From Halopseudomonas nanhaiensis (GTDB lineage: Bacteria > Pseudomonadota > Gammaproteobacteria > Pseudomonadales > Pseudomonadaceae), in assembly GCF_020025155.1 (NCBI RefSeq), contig NZ_CP073751.1:2108001-2172000 (forward strand): a stretch of DNA of 64,000 nt, written 5' to 3'. Shown piece by piece: positions 18,586-28,242 of the stretch. The notes beneath the pieces were generated by a model that worked only from the letters and a program-made list of their open reading frames with translations, made no database searches and had not been told where the DNA came from. Each line of letters opens with the position of its first letter. The first letter of the stretch is position 1. The position numbers and the translations under genes are program-made.

Positions 18586-19539
18586 ATGACATCCGAATCG
18601 CCTGGCGTGGTCATCGATGTGACCCTGGACACGCTTCTCGGCGCACGTCAGCACTGCCAGCAGCTGCCCCTGTTCAGCCGCCCCATGCGAACCAGCCGCC
18701 AGGCGGGTAGGCAATATTCGAGACTGCGGGGACGCGGCGTGGACTTCGATCAGGTTCGCGCCTACCAGCCGGGCGACGACATCCGCAACATCGATTGGCG
18801 GGTCACGGCTCGCAGCCAGAAAGTGCACACCAAGGTATTCAACGAGGAGCGCGAGCGCCCGGTGTTCATCATCTGCGAGCAGAGCAATCGACTCTGCTTC
18901 GGCAGCCAGCGCTACTTCAAGTCTTCTCTGGTGGCCGAGGCCAGTGCCCTGATCGCCTGGACGGCACTGAGCCACAACGATCGCGTCGGTGGGATGGTTT
19001 TCGCCCCGGGGATCTGCCACGAGGTCCGACCCCGCCGCAACCGCGGCGCCATCCTGCAGTTGTTCCGTCTGCTGCTGGAAGCCAACGGGCGTCTGAATCC
19101 GGCGCAGAGCAGCCCTGCCCCGGACCTCAGCGAGCCGCTCAATCTGGCGTTGCGTCACAGCCGGGAGATCATCCGCCCCGGCAGCATCCTCTACCTTCTG
19201 TGTGATCACGCGGCAATCGATCTCATGCAGCAGAGTCTGCTGGTGCCGCTGGCGGCCCACAATGACCTGATTCTGCTCCCGGTACATGATCGGCTCGATG
19301 CCGAGCTGCCACGTCACGGTTCGCTGGCATTCACACAGGGAGGCGAAACGCTGACCATCGATACCAGTGATGACAGTGTGCGTGATGCCTATCACGCTCA
19401 GTTCCTCGGCCGTCAGCAGGCCTGGCAGCGCCTCGCCAGCCGCCTGCGCTGCACGCTCAATCCGCTGGAAACGGCCCACTCCCCTGTCGAGCAGCTGCGC
19501 AACATGCTCGGCGGCACAGCCGCAAGAGCACGGACATGA
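18586..19539 (+). CDS. DUF58 domain protein
   Basis: A 317-residue protein of the DUF58 group that always travels with MoxR. The diagnostic block is RGRGVDFDQVRAY, PGDDIRNIDWRVTAR and KVFNEERERPVFI, about residues 45-90. The rest is a degenerate VWA-like fold. No membrane helix is obvious. The start is two bases after moxR and the stop overlaps the next gene by ATGA. A role as adaptor between MoxR and the VWA membrane proteins is inferred from operon conservation. Confidence 0.88.
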   Translation: MTSESPGVVIDVTLDTLLGARQHCQQLPLFSRPMRTSRQAGRQYSRLRGRGVDFDQVRAYQPGDDIRNIDWRVTARSQKVHTKVFNEERERPVFIICEQSNRLCFGSQRYFKSSLVAEASALIAWTALSHNDRVGGMVFAPGICHEVRPRRNRGAILQLFRLLLEANGRLNPAQSSPAPDLSEPLNLALRHSREIIRPGSILYLLCDHAAIDLMQQSLLVPLAAHNDLILLPVHDRLDAELPRHGSLAFTQGGETLTIDTSDDSVRDAYHAQFLGRQQAWQRLASRLRCTLNPLETAHSPVEQLRNMLGGTAARART

Positions 19540-19997
19540 ACGAGGCGCTGGCGCAACAGCTGATCCATCCATCCAGCCCGCCGGCCGTGTCCTGGTGGCC
19601 CCTCGCACCGGGATGGTGGGTGCTGATCGCGGCGGCAGTATTGCTGTGCATCCTGCTACCGCTCGCGGCGCGACGGCTGCGCCGCCGAGGCGACCGGCGC
19701 AGCCATGCCCAGCAGGAGCTGCAGAGAATCTCCGGTCAGTTGACTGACCGCGATTGGCTCACTGCGCACAATTCCTTGATCAAGCGATTGCTCAAGGCCC
19801 AGGGCCGGGATGAGGCCACTCGACTGTATGGCGAAGCCTGGCTCGACTATTTGTGCCAGAGCAGTCCGAACGTTGAACGCGTGGCGCTGCAACCCCTTGC
19901 CGGAGAGCTCTATCGGCCCACCGCCCATCTCACCCAGTCCCAGCGCCGCGCACTGGTGCGCGAGCTGCAACGCTGGATGCGCCATCAGAATGTTTGA
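19536..19997 (+). CDS. DUF4381 membrane protein
   Basis: A 153-residue protein with a short N-terminal segment, one strong membrane helix (about residues 28-46, WWVLIAAAVLLCILLPLAA) and a basic cytoplasmic domain rich in Arg and Leu. This matches the DUF4381 component of Bat/MoxR operons. It overlaps DUF58 by four bases and the next VWA gene by eight. Function is unknown beyond membership of the complex. Confidence 0.85.
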   Translation: MNEALAQQLIHPSSPPAVSWWPLAPGWWVLIAAAVLLCILLPLAARRLRRRGDRRSHAQQELQRISGQLTDRDWLTAHNSLIKRLLKAQGRDEATRLYGEAWLDYLCQSSPNVERVALQPLAGELYRPTAHLTQSQRRALVRELQRWMRHQNV

Positions 19998-20979
19998 CTT
20001 CCACTGGCCTCTGGCATTTCTGGCCCTGCCGCTGCCCTGGCTGTTGCGGCGCTGGCTACCCGCCGACAATCGGCGTAGCGCGGCGCTGCAGGTGAGCTTC
20101 CTGCCGAGGCTGCAGCAGATCCCGGCCACCCAGGGCGAGTCCACGCAAGTAGCCCGGTTATCCCTGTTGACCATCGCCGTGTGGCTGCTGTTGGTGAGCG
20201 CGGCGGCTCGCCCGGAATGGCTCGGAGAGCCGCTGTCGGTGCCGTCGAGCGGACGCGACCTGATGCTTGCGGTCGATCTTTCGGGAAGCATGGAATATCG
20301 CGACATGCAGCTCGACGGCGAAGACGTCGATCGGCTGACGATACTCAAGCATTTTCTGGGCGAGTTTATCGAGCGTCGCCATGGCGACCGGGTTGGCCTG
20401 ATCCTGTTCGGATCCAGTGCCTATGTCCAGGCTCCCCTGACGCTCGATCGCGACGCCGTTTCCCAGTGGCTGGACGAATCGTTCATCGGTCTTGCCGGGC
20501 GGGAAACCGCGATCGGGGATGCCATCGGGCTGTCCATCAAACGCCTCGCGGACCAACCCGCTACCAGCCGCGTGATGATCCTCATAACGGACGGCGCCAG
20601 CACTGCCGGAAGACTGTCGCCGCTGCAGGCGGCCCGGCTGGCTGCCGAACAGCAGATCCGGATTTTTACGATAGGCGTCGGCGCCGAGCGCGCGGCCGGC
20701 CAGTCCCCTGCCGGGCTTCTGGACCAGGCCGACCCGTCGGTAGACCTCGATGAGGACACGCTCAAGGAGCTTGCTCACCTGACCGGTGGCCGGTACTTCC
20801 GAGCCCGCGACGCAGAGGATCTCGAGAGCATTCACGCCAGCATGGACCAGCTCGAGCCAGCGCTGCATGACAGCGCACCCGTACGCGCAGCAACGCCGCT
20901 TTACCCTTGGCCCCTGGGTCTCGCGCTGCTGGCAAGTCTGGCCTGGGCGGCCTGGCACGGAGGCCGCGATGCTGTTTGA
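19990..20979 (+). CDS. VWA-domain membrane protein (BatA-like)
   Basis: A 329-residue inner-membrane protein with an intact von Willebrand A domain. Two N-terminal helices (about 7-20 and 55-75) precede the MIDAS motif DLSGSM, then a later Thr/Asp pair (GRETAIGDAIG and LITDGAST). A C-terminal helix ends the protein. The start lies inside the DUF4381 gene (eight-base overlap), and its stop overlaps the next VWA/TPR gene by 11 bases. It is likely the metal-binding VWA partner of MoxR. Confidence 0.9.
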   Translation: MFDFHWPLAFLALPLPWLLRRWLPADNRRSAALQVSFLPRLQQIPATQGESTQVARLSLLTIAVWLLLVSAAARPEWLGEPLSVPSSGRDLMLAVDLSGSMEYRDMQLDGEDVDRLTILKHFLGEFIERRHGDRVGLILFGSSAYVQAPLTLDRDAVSQWLDESFIGLAGRETAIGDAIGLSIKRLADQPATSRVMILITDGASTAGRLSPLQAARLAAEQQIRIFTIGVGAERAAGQSPAGLLDQADPSVDLDEDTLKELAHLTGGRYFRARDAEDLESIHASMDQLEPALHDSAPVRAATPLYPWPLGLALLASLAWAAWHGGRDAV

Positions 20980-22762
20980 ACACCTGATGTTCAGCTTGGC
21001 GCGGCCGGCGTGGCTGCTGGCCATCTTGCCAGCCGTGGCGGTGTGCTGGCTGCTGTATCAGCGATCGCAAAGGCGCTCGGGCTGGGAAGCGATTCTACCC
21101 TCCGCCATGCAACCACGATTGCTGCAACGCGTGGCGAGTGACCGCCCGCGTGGACGATACCTGCTGCTTGGCTGCGCGTGGTTACTGGCGATCATTGCGC
21201 TCGCCGGCCCGTCGTGGTCTGTGCCGTACAAGGGCGACTCCACCAACCACGCAGCCATTGTGCTGGTTATGGAAGTGACACCAGCGATGCTCGCCACTGA
21301 CGTCACCCCCAGTCGTCTGCAGCGCGCCCGTCATAAGGTTCATGATGTAATCCGGCTGGCAGCCGACCACAGACTTGCGCTGGTAGCCTATGCCGGAAGC
21401 GCCCATCGGGTGACCCCGTTGAGTCACGACCGCTCAACACTGACCAACCTGCTCGGGGCCCTGGAACCGGCCATCATGCCGGCTGAAGGCAACAGTCTGG
21501 ACGCTGCATTGACGCTCGCCCGAGAGATGATCGCCGACCTGCCCCCGGCAAGCTCGCAGATTCTTCTGCTCACCAGCAGCAGCAACAGGGAACAGCTGGA
21601 CGTTCTGGACAGACACGCGGCGGAGCTGGGCCCCCAGTTGGCCATCCTCGGCATCGGCACTCAGGCCGGCGCGCCTGTTCCGAACGTTGATGGTGGATTT
21701 CAACGCGATACCGCCGGCCGCATTCTCGTGCCCCGGCTCGACAGCCAGGCGCTGGCCGCCGTTGTCCGCCGGCACGGCGGTGCCTACCACCGGGTAACCA
21801 CGACCGATGACGATCTGGAACAGCTCCTGTCGTTGCGGCAATCCCCAGGGGCAGTACAACAGGGGCAGCAGCTGGTTTCCCGCGAACAGGGCCACTGGCT
21901 CCTGTTGCTGCTGTTGCCGATAGCAGCGCTGGGTGCACGGCGAGGCTGGCTGGGCGTCGCGGTGCTGATTGGCGTTCTTCCCGCACCTGTCGAGGCAGCC
22001 TGGGCTGACTGGTGGCAGCGCCCCGATCAGCAAGGCGCCGTGTTACTGGAGCAGCGCCGCCCTCTGGAAGCCGCAGAACGTTTCGAAGACCCTGCGTGGA
22101 AAGCCTGGTCGCTCTATCAGGCCAAGCGCTTCCCGGCCGCGGTCGACGCCTATGCCGACGTAGTCGCCCGGGAGCCGGAGAACGCCGCCCACCATTTTCA
22201 CTACGGCACCGCCCTGACGATGGCCGAGCGTTACGAAGCGGCGCTGGAGGCTTTCGAGCAAGCGCTGACCCGTGACCCGGAGCACGAAGCCGCGAGGCAC
22301 AATCGCAGCAAGGTCGAGGCGCTGCTCGAAGCACTGCGCGAGCAGGCTCGGCAATCAGGCACCGACACCCCTCCCGGCGAAGGTGAAAGCGATGACCGAG
22401 GTGATGGGAGTGGAGATGAGCGGGAAACGCAGAGCTCGCAGGACTCGGCTGCGCAGGACCCGTCCCCACAGGACACCAATGCAGCAGACGACTCGGCCCA
22501 GCAGCGCTCGGCGGAATCCGGCGAGGCCGGCGGCGACCCTGTCGCCGGCAGTGCGCAGGATGCAGACGCAGCCTCCTCGATGAATGGCGGCGAGTCGGGC
22601 AGCGGCGCAGCTACGATTGATCCGGTTGCCGCGGCACGCCAGACCGAGCAGGCCCAGGCGCTTCGCCAATGGCTCGAGGAGATTCCGGACAACCCTGCCG
22701 AGCTGCTACGGCGCAAGTTTCTCTACCAGCACATGCAGCAACAGCAAGGACAACAACCATGA
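20969..22762 (+). CDS. VWA and TPR domain protein (BatB/BatC fusion-like)
   Basis: A 597-residue protein: two N-terminal membrane helices, a VWA domain (about 85-290), another hydrophobic segment (near 310-345), then TPR repeats (about 385-450, with YEAALEAFEQAL) and a long acidic Ser/Asp/Gln-rich low-complexity region (about 465-555) before a conserved end (RRKFLYQHMQQQ). The MIDAS is degenerate: the DxSxS position reads EVTPA, so metal binding is doubtful. The start was placed at ATG 20969, giving MLFEHLMFSLARPAWLL as in BatA/BatB proteins; the frame is open 61 codons further upstream inside the previous gene. It overlaps BatD by ATGA. Confidence 0.87.
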   Translation: MLFEHLMFSLARPAWLLAILPAVAVCWLLYQRSQRRSGWEAILPSAMQPRLLQRVASDRPRGRYLLLGCAWLLAIIALAGPSWSVPYKGDSTNHAAIVLVMEVTPAMLATDVTPSRLQRARHKVHDVIRLAADHRLALVAYAGSAHRVTPLSHDRSTLTNLLGALEPAIMPAEGNSLDAALTLAREMIADLPPASSQILLLTSSSNREQLDVLDRHAAELGPQLAILGIGTQAGAPVPNVDGGFQRDTAGRILVPRLDSQALAAVVRRHGGAYHRVTTTDDDLEQLLSLRQSPGAVQQGQQLVSREQGHWLLLLLLPIAALGARRGWLGVAVLIGVLPAPVEAAWADWWQRPDQQGAVLLEQRRPLEAAERFEDPAWKAWSLYQAKRFPAAVDAYADVVAREPENAAHHFHYGTALTMAERYEAALEAFEQALTRDPEHEAARHNRSKVEALLEALREQARQSGTDTPPGEGESDDRGDGSGDERETQSSQDSAAQDPSPQDTNAADDSAQQRSAESGEAGGDPVAGSAQDADAASSMNGGESGSGAATIDPVAAARQTEQAQALRQWLEEIPDNPAELLRRKFLYQHMQQQQGQQP

Positions 22763-24429
22763 TCCGATGGCTCATCTGCTGGCTGCTCGCCATGCTACCG
22801 CTTGTTTCTCACGCAGCCTTGGGCGCAAGCGTGGACAGAACCCGGCTGATCGAAGGCGAAACGTTTGAGCTGACATTGGAAAGTGCAGCGGCCAATCGCT
22901 TCAGCCAGCCGGATCTCAGCGTGCTCGAAGAGCTGTTCGAGATACGTGATACGCGGCAGCTGAGTCTGATGGTGGATATCGATGGCAAGACTCAGCCGGT
23001 CGCCCGCTGGGTCTTGACGCTGGTCCCGAAGCGAACCGGTTTTGTGGTAATTCCTCCGGTGAGCCTGGGGACCGCCATGAGCGACCCGATCAGCCTGCGG
23101 GTTCTTTCGGCAGCCGAAGCCGCATCCGACCCGGTCGCGGACATGGCACCGGTATTCATCGACAGCGAGGTCGACGTCGAAAACCCGTATGTGCAGGCCC
23201 AGGCCCTGCTGACCCTGCGGGTGTACCACTCCGTGTCTCTATACGATGATTCGACGCTAAGCGGACTGGCCATACCCCAGGCCCGGGTGGAAAGCCTGGG
23301 CCCGCCACGGCACTACGAAAAGCGCATCAACGGCGTGAAGCATGGTGTCATCGAGGTGCGCTACGCGATCTTCGCGCAGCAGAGCGGGTCGCTGGAGATC
23401 CCCTCTCAGCTGTTCAGCGCAACCATCCTGCAGCCGCGCAACCCGGATGAGCGCTTCTCCGCCAGGACCGGCAAGGTCGTCCAGGTGCGCTCGCCGAACA
23501 TCGTGCTGGATGTCCGGCCGGTGCCCGATGCCTACCCGCGTGGCGCTCCCTGGCTGCCGGCGCGTGACCTGTCTCTGACCCAGCAATGGCAGCCCGACCC
23601 CGGCATCGACCTGCTGGCCGGTGAGCCATTGACGCGGACGCTGACGCTGGAGGCAGAGGGGCTGACTGCAAGTCAATTGCCTGCGCTGCACAGCATCATC
23701 AATGGAGCGGATCGCAACCTGCGTCAATACGACGACCAGCCTCGCCTGGACAACCAGATCCGTGACCTGGGCATCCGCGGCAAACGACAGGACAGCTCTG
23801 CGCTGGTCGCGCAGCAAGACGGCACCTACGCCCTGCCCGCCCTGGAAGTGCACTGGTGGGACACCACCCAGGACCGATTGCGCACCTCACGACTGGATCC
23901 GGTCGCGCTCAACGTCCGGAACGATAAAAGCTTTGATGGCACCGGTGCTGCGGAGCCCACCGTAGCAGTGCAGGAGTCTGGGCCTGCACCGCTTCTGTGG
24001 CCCTGGCAGCTTGCCTGCCTGCTGCTCAGTCTCGGGCTCGCCGCCGCCCTTGCATTGCTGTATCGGGCGCGGAGGAAGCTGTACCAGCTGGACCTGCCTG
24101 AAGAGGAGGAAAGTCTGGATGACAATGTGCCCGACAATCCGCTGGGCGACCTGCAGGCAGCCTGTCGCGGAAACCAGCCCGCCGAGGCGCGCAAGGCGCT
24201 GGAGACCTGGGCGCGACAGCAGCACAGCGACGGTCTGATTGGTCTTACTCATCCCTATCCCGAGCTTGCCGAGGCGCTGGACGACCTCAACGCCTGTCTC
24301 TTCGGTCAGCTGGAAACACCCTGGCGCGGCAAGCCGTTGTGGCGCGCCGTCCGCATGGTGGTACAGAGTCGCAAGCGGGCCGGAGAGACTCCCCCGGAAC
24401 AGCTCGCAAGCCTCTACCCCGACGTCTAG
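22759..24429 (+). CDS. BatD family protein
   Basis: A 556-residue envelope protein of the BatD/oxygen-tolerance family. It has a signal peptide (MIRWLICWLLAMLPLVSHA), a long beta-rich periplasmic part beginning ASVDRTRLIEGETFEL, a membrane helix near residues 415-435, and a cytoplasmic C-terminal helical region. The frame is open 30 codons upstream, but ATG 22759 overlaps the preceding stop and gives the signal peptide. Last gene of the MoxR/Bat operon. The cellular role in pseudomonads is uncertain; Bat proteins are linked to envelope or oxidative stress in other bacteria. Confidence 0.87.
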   Translation: MIRWLICWLLAMLPLVSHAALGASVDRTRLIEGETFELTLESAAANRFSQPDLSVLEELFEIRDTRQLSLMVDIDGKTQPVARWVLTLVPKRTGFVVIPPVSLGTAMSDPISLRVLSAAEAASDPVADMAPVFIDSEVDVENPYVQAQALLTLRVYHSVSLYDDSTLSGLAIPQARVESLGPPRHYEKRINGVKHGVIEVRYAIFAQQSGSLEIPSQLFSATILQPRNPDERFSARTGKVVQVRSPNIVLDVRPVPDAYPRGAPWLPARDLSLTQQWQPDPGIDLLAGEPLTRTLTLEAEGLTASQLPALHSIINGADRNLRQYDDQPRLDNQIRDLGIRGKRQDSSALVAQQDGTYALPALEVHWWDTTQDRLRTSRLDPVALNVRNDKSFDGTGAAEPTVAVQESGPAPLLWPWQLACLLLSLGLAAALALLYRARRKLYQLDLPEEEESLDDNVPDNPLGDLQAACRGNQPAEARKALETWARQQHSDGLIGLTHPYPELAEALDDLNACLFGQLETPWRGKPLWRAVRMVVQSRKRAGETPPEQLASLYPDV

Positions 24430-24555
24430 TTACCCGAGGACGCCACTGCGGGCCGTGTACCGCTCATCCTGTTGATGGAACCCCTTGCGGTCCTGCGACT
24501 TCTACTGAGGAAGTCCACCAATCGTCGGCCCCGGTCGGCGCAGCAAGGAGGTCCA

Positions 24556-25773
24556 ATGCACGTGAAACTCAAACCGCTCCACGAACAGGTCATCGTCATT
24601 ACTGGCGCATCCAGCGGGATCGGATTAGCCACCGCCCGGATGGCGGCCGAGGCCGGTGCGCGGCTGGTATTGGTTGCACGCAACGAAGAAGCGCTCAAGG
24701 AAATCGAACGCGAGCTCGATGCCGGCGATACCGTCAAGCATCTGGTCGGCGATGTCGGCAAGCGCGAGGACCTCGAGCGCGTCGCCAGCCAGACCATTAC
24801 ACAGTTCGGCGGTTTTGATACCTGGATCAACAATGCCGGGAGTGCGGTGTGGGGTCGTCTGGACGAGGTCAGCGACGAGGACCAGGAGAAGGTTATGCAG
24901 ACCAACTTCTTCGGCACCATGTACGGCTCGAACATTGCTGCCCGCCACTTGCGCGACAAGGGCGGTGCGATCATCAACATCGGCAGCGTGGAATCCGCCG
25001 CACCGATGCCCTTTCACTCCAGCTACAGCGCAAGCAAGCACGCCGTCAAGGCACTGACCGATGTGCTGCGAGTCGAGTTGCAGGAGGCCGGCGCACCGGT
25101 GTCCGTGACGCTGGTCAGACCACCGGCGATCAATACGATGTTCAACGACCACGCCAAGAGCTACCTGCCCTCGGCGCCCTCGTTTCCACCGCCGGTCTAC
25201 AGCCCCGACGTTGTAGCGCAGGCGATCCTCCATGCTGCGGTGCATCCGCAGCGTGACGTGTACATCGGCAATTCGAAGATGTTCACGCGCATGGCTCAGG
25301 TGACCCCTCGCCTGGCCGACCTAGTTAGCCGTACCTTCATTTACGACATCGTCCAGAGTGGGCGACCTGATAAGCATCGAGGAGGCACCTTGCAAAACTC
25401 AGACGTAGGTACCGTTCAAGACGGTAAGGCATCCGGTCAGTATCCGGGACATGTCAAACAGAGCAGCTTGTATACCCGCGCCGCGCAGCACCCGGTGGCC
25501 ACGGCCCTGATTGCAGTTGGCGCCATCGCGCTTATCGCTTCGGTGATCGGCGGGAGCAAGCGAATGAAGTCACACAAGGGGCTATCAAGCCTGGGCGCCA
25601 TCGCAGGTCTGGAAAGCGCAAAGAAACATGCGCACATGCCCCGCCTGCGCAAATCGCATCGTCGCGGTGGCCTTTTCGGCACCGGACTGAAGCTGGCCGC
25701 GCTTGGCCAGGGTGCGAAGCTGTCCCGACAGGCTGGTAAGGTGTCCGGAGCTGTCCGCAGCCACCTGCCGTGA
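24556..25773 (+). CDS. Short-chain dehydrogenase/reductase with C-terminal extension
   Basis: A 405-residue protein whose first 270 residues are a classical SDR: cofactor loop TGASSGIG, WINNAG, NIGSVES with the catalytic Ser, and YSASK with catalytic Tyr and Lys. An AAGGAGG site lies 4 bases before ATG 24556. Residues 275-405 form an extension: a linker, a hydrophobic helix (ATALIAVGAIALIASVIGG), and a Lys/Arg/Gly-rich end. This suggests membrane association. Substrate is unknown. It is separate from the Bat operon (126-base gap), and the pair terminator follows. Confidence 0.88.
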   Translation: MHVKLKPLHEQVIVITGASSGIGLATARMAAEAGARLVLVARNEEALKEIERELDAGDTVKHLVGDVGKREDLERVASQTITQFGGFDTWINNAGSAVWGRLDEVSDEDQEKVMQTNFFGTMYGSNIAARHLRDKGGAIINIGSVESAAPMPFHSSYSASKHAVKALTDVLRVELQEAGAPVSVTLVRPPAINTMFNDHAKSYLPSAPSFPPPVYSPDVVAQAILHAAVHPQRDVYIGNSKMFTRMAQVTPRLADLVSRTFIYDIVQSGRPDKHRGGTLQNSDVGTVQDGKASGQYPGHVKQSSLYTRAAQHPVATALIAVGAIALIASVIGGSKRMKSHKGLSSLGAIAGLESAKKHAHMPRLRKSHRRGGLFGTGLKLAALGQGAKLSRQAGKVSGAVRSHLP

Positions 25774-25838
25774 TCCAGCAGCCCTTCAGAGTGTCAGCAT
25801 TGAAAGACGGCTGACACCCGCAACTGAAGGATAAAAAA

Positions 25839-25863
25839 AGCCGCTCCCTGGGAGCGGCTTTTT
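25839..25863. terminator. Bidirectional rho-independent terminator
   Basis: A perfect 9-bp stem AGCCGCTCC (25839-25847) and GGAGCGGCT (25851-25859), three-base loop, with an A tract (25833-25839) on the left and a T tract on the right. It lies between the convergent SDR and RND genes and can serve both. Confidence 0.92.
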
Positions 25864-25875
25864 GCTGCGCTGCGT

Positions 25876-28224
25876 TTACTCTCGCAGCTTTTCGGGCCGA
25901 ATGAGGAAGCGAGCCAGTGCTGGCAGCAACCACAGTGCGCCAAACATGTTCCACAGGAACATGAAGGTCAGCAGGATACCCATGTCAGCCTGGAACTTGA
26001 TCGCAGAGAAGATCCAGGTCGCCACGCCAATGGCCAGGGTGAAGCCGGTGAAGGTCACCGCCTTACCCGTCGTCTTCAGCGTTTCATAGTAGGCTTCCTG
26101 CAAAGGCAGCCCCTGACGCAGATACGTCTCGAGTCGGCTGTAGATGTAAATCCCGTAGTCGACCCCGATACCTACCCCCAGCGCGATGACCGGAAGCGTT
26201 GCAACCTTCACACCGATCCCGAGGAAGGCCATCAGCGCGTTGGCCAGCACCGAGGTCAACGCGAGCGGTATGATGATGCACAGCACCGCGCGAATCGAAC
26301 GGAAGGTGATCAGACACATGAAGATCACCACGGCGTACACCGTCAGCAGCATCTTGGTCTGCGACTTCTCGATCACGACGTTGGTCGCCGCCTCGATGCC
26401 AGCATTACCTGCAGCCAGCTTGAACTCGAGTCCCTCGGTATTGTATTCCTCGGCGAAGTCCTCGACGGCAGCGGTCACCCGCTCAAGCGTATCGGCCTTG
26501 TGATCGTTGAGGTAAAGCATTACCGGAGCCAGCGAGCACGATGCATTGAACAGGCCTTGCGGAGCACGGCTGATCGCATTGTTCAGGTTGTCCTGGTTAC
26601 GCGACAGGGTCTGCCATTTCAGGCTGCCCTCGTTGTTACCCATGATGACCTGCTTGGCTACAGTGACCATCGACACCGCCGACTGAACACCAGGCATGTT
26701 GACCATGCGCCATTCGAGCTGGTCGATCGCTTCCATGGTTTCGTATGCCGAACACATCTCCGGAGGCGTCGACACCATCACCACCAGAACGTCCGAGCTG
26801 GTCGAATAGTTGGAGATGATGAAATCGTTGTCGAGGTTGTAGCGTGAGTCGGGTCGCAGCTCCGGAGCACCCGGATCAAGGTCACCGATTTCAACGTTCT
26901 TGCCATGATAAATGCCGAAGGCAAATGCCAGGATCGCCAGGACGACGGAAATCGGCGCTACCGTTGGGTGGGCAAACTTGGAGATGGTCAGCCACAGGCG
27001 CTGCGGGCGGCTCGCCAGCAGGCGGTTGCGCTCCACAGCCCGTTTGCTCATTCCGATATACGACATCAGGATGGGCAGCAGGATCAGGTTGGTCAGGATG
27101 ATCACGCCCACACCGATCGATGCCGCAATGCCCAGCTCACGGATAACTTCGATCTCGATCAGCAGCAGCGTAACGAAACCGACCGCGTCGGACACCAGTG
27201 CGACGATGCCGGGAATGTACAGCGCTCGGAACGCCCTACGCGCCGCCGTGTTGGCATCTTCAGCGTGGGCATATTCGATGGCCATGCCGTTGATGATCTG
27301 AACACCGTGGGAAATACCGATGGCGAAGACCAGAAACGGTACCAGAATCGAATACGGATCCAGGCCAAAACCCAGTGTGCGCAACAAGCCCAGCTGCCAG
27401 ACTACCGCAATGACCGAGCAGATCAGCGTGGTGATCGAGCTCTTGAGGCAGCGGGTGAAGATCAGCAGAAGAACGAAGGTGATCAGCAGCGCGGCGCCGA
27501 AGAACATCAGTACCTTGATGATACCTTCGATCAGATCACCAACCTTCTTGGCGAAGCCGACGATATGGATGCTGATGTTCGGGTTCTCGGCTTGAAATTC
27601 GCTGCGGATCTTCTCCTCGAGCTGCCGCGAGAACTCGCCGTAATCCAGGCGAATCTGTTCGCTCTGGTTGTCCGGATTGGGATACGACTCCTGCAGCGGG
27701 ACTTCAATGATGGTGGATTTGAAGTTGTTCGCTACCAGACGACCGATCTCACCCGACTTGAGTACGTTGTCGCGCAGCTCTTCCAGATCGTCGTCGGTGA
27801 CATAGGCAGGACGATTGGCAACAGGGCCGCCATCAAACCCGTACTCGGTCACCTCCGTCCAGCGAACGTTCGGCGTCCACAGGGACCGGAGATTGGATCG
27901 ATCCACCCCAGGAAGGAAGAACACCTCGTCATTGATGCGTTTGAGGGTTTCCATGTACTCGGTAGAAAAGATGTCGCCATCTTCGATCGCTACAGCGATG
28001 CGGATCGAGTTACCCAGGTTCGCCAGATCGTTTTCGTGCTCGATCATGTTGACGATGTAGGGGTGCTTCAGAGGAATCATTTTTTCGAAACTGGTATCGG
28101 GCCTGACCTGCGCTGCCTGATATCCGAAGAATATCGTCAGCAGCGCAAAGATGAGCAAGACGGCGATACGGTTCTTGAAGATCAACCGCTCCATGAATGG
28201 AGCGGTCTCATGTTGTTTGGACAT
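25876..28224 (-). CDS. MMPL/RND-family exporter (copy 1)
   Basis: A 782-residue inner-membrane protein of the RND superfamily (MMPL/HpnN-like, single-chain, about 12 helices). It has a first helix at 18-36, a large periplasmic loop (EDGDIF, FFLPGV, FDGGPVANRPAY), helix blocks near 235-400, a second periplasmic loop (LDPGAPELRPDS), and final helices with ALGVGIGVDYGIYIYSR. Such proteins move lipids or hydrophobic compounds. The upstream YCF48-type gene ends 18 bases before it on the same strand. It is strongly similar throughout to the exporter at 29573-31951, so the two are duplicates. Substrate is unknown. Confidence 0.88.
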   Translation of the reverse strand: MSKQHETAPFMERLIFKNRIAVLLIFALLTIFFGYQAAQVRPDTSFEKMIPLKHPYIVNMIEHENDLANLGNSIRIAVAIEDGDIFSTEYMETLKRINDEVFFLPGVDRSNLRSLWTPNVRWTEVTEYGFDGGPVANRPAYVTDDDLEELRDNVLKSGEIGRLVANNFKSTIIEVPLQESYPNPDNQSEQIRLDYGEFSRQLEEKIRSEFQAENPNISIHIVGFAKKVGDLIEGIIKVLMFFGAALLITFVLLLIFTRCLKSSITTLICSVIAVVWQLGLLRTLGFGLDPYSILVPFLVFAIGISHGVQIINGMAIEYAHAEDANTAARRAFRALYIPGIVALVSDAVGFVTLLLIEIEVIRELGIAASIGVGVIILTNLILLPILMSYIGMSKRAVERNRLLASRPQRLWLTISKFAHPTVAPISVVLAILAFAFGIYHGKNVEIGDLDPGAPELRPDSRYNLDNDFIISNYSTSSDVLVVMVSTPPEMCSAYETMEAIDQLEWRMVNMPGVQSAVSMVTVAKQVIMGNNEGSLKWQTLSRNQDNLNNAISRAPQGLFNASCSLAPVMLYLNDHKADTLERVTAAVEDFAEEYNTEGLEFKLAAGNAGIEAATNVVIEKSQTKMLLTVYAVVIFMCLITFRSIRAVLCIIIPLALTSVLANALMAFLGIGVKVATLPVIALGVGIGVDYGIYIYSRLETYLRQGLPLQEAYYETLKTTGKAVTFTGFTLAIGVATWIFSAIKFQADMGILLTFMFLWNMFGALWLLPALARFLIRPEKLRE

Positions 28225-28242
28225 CCGGAGTCTCCAGAATTC

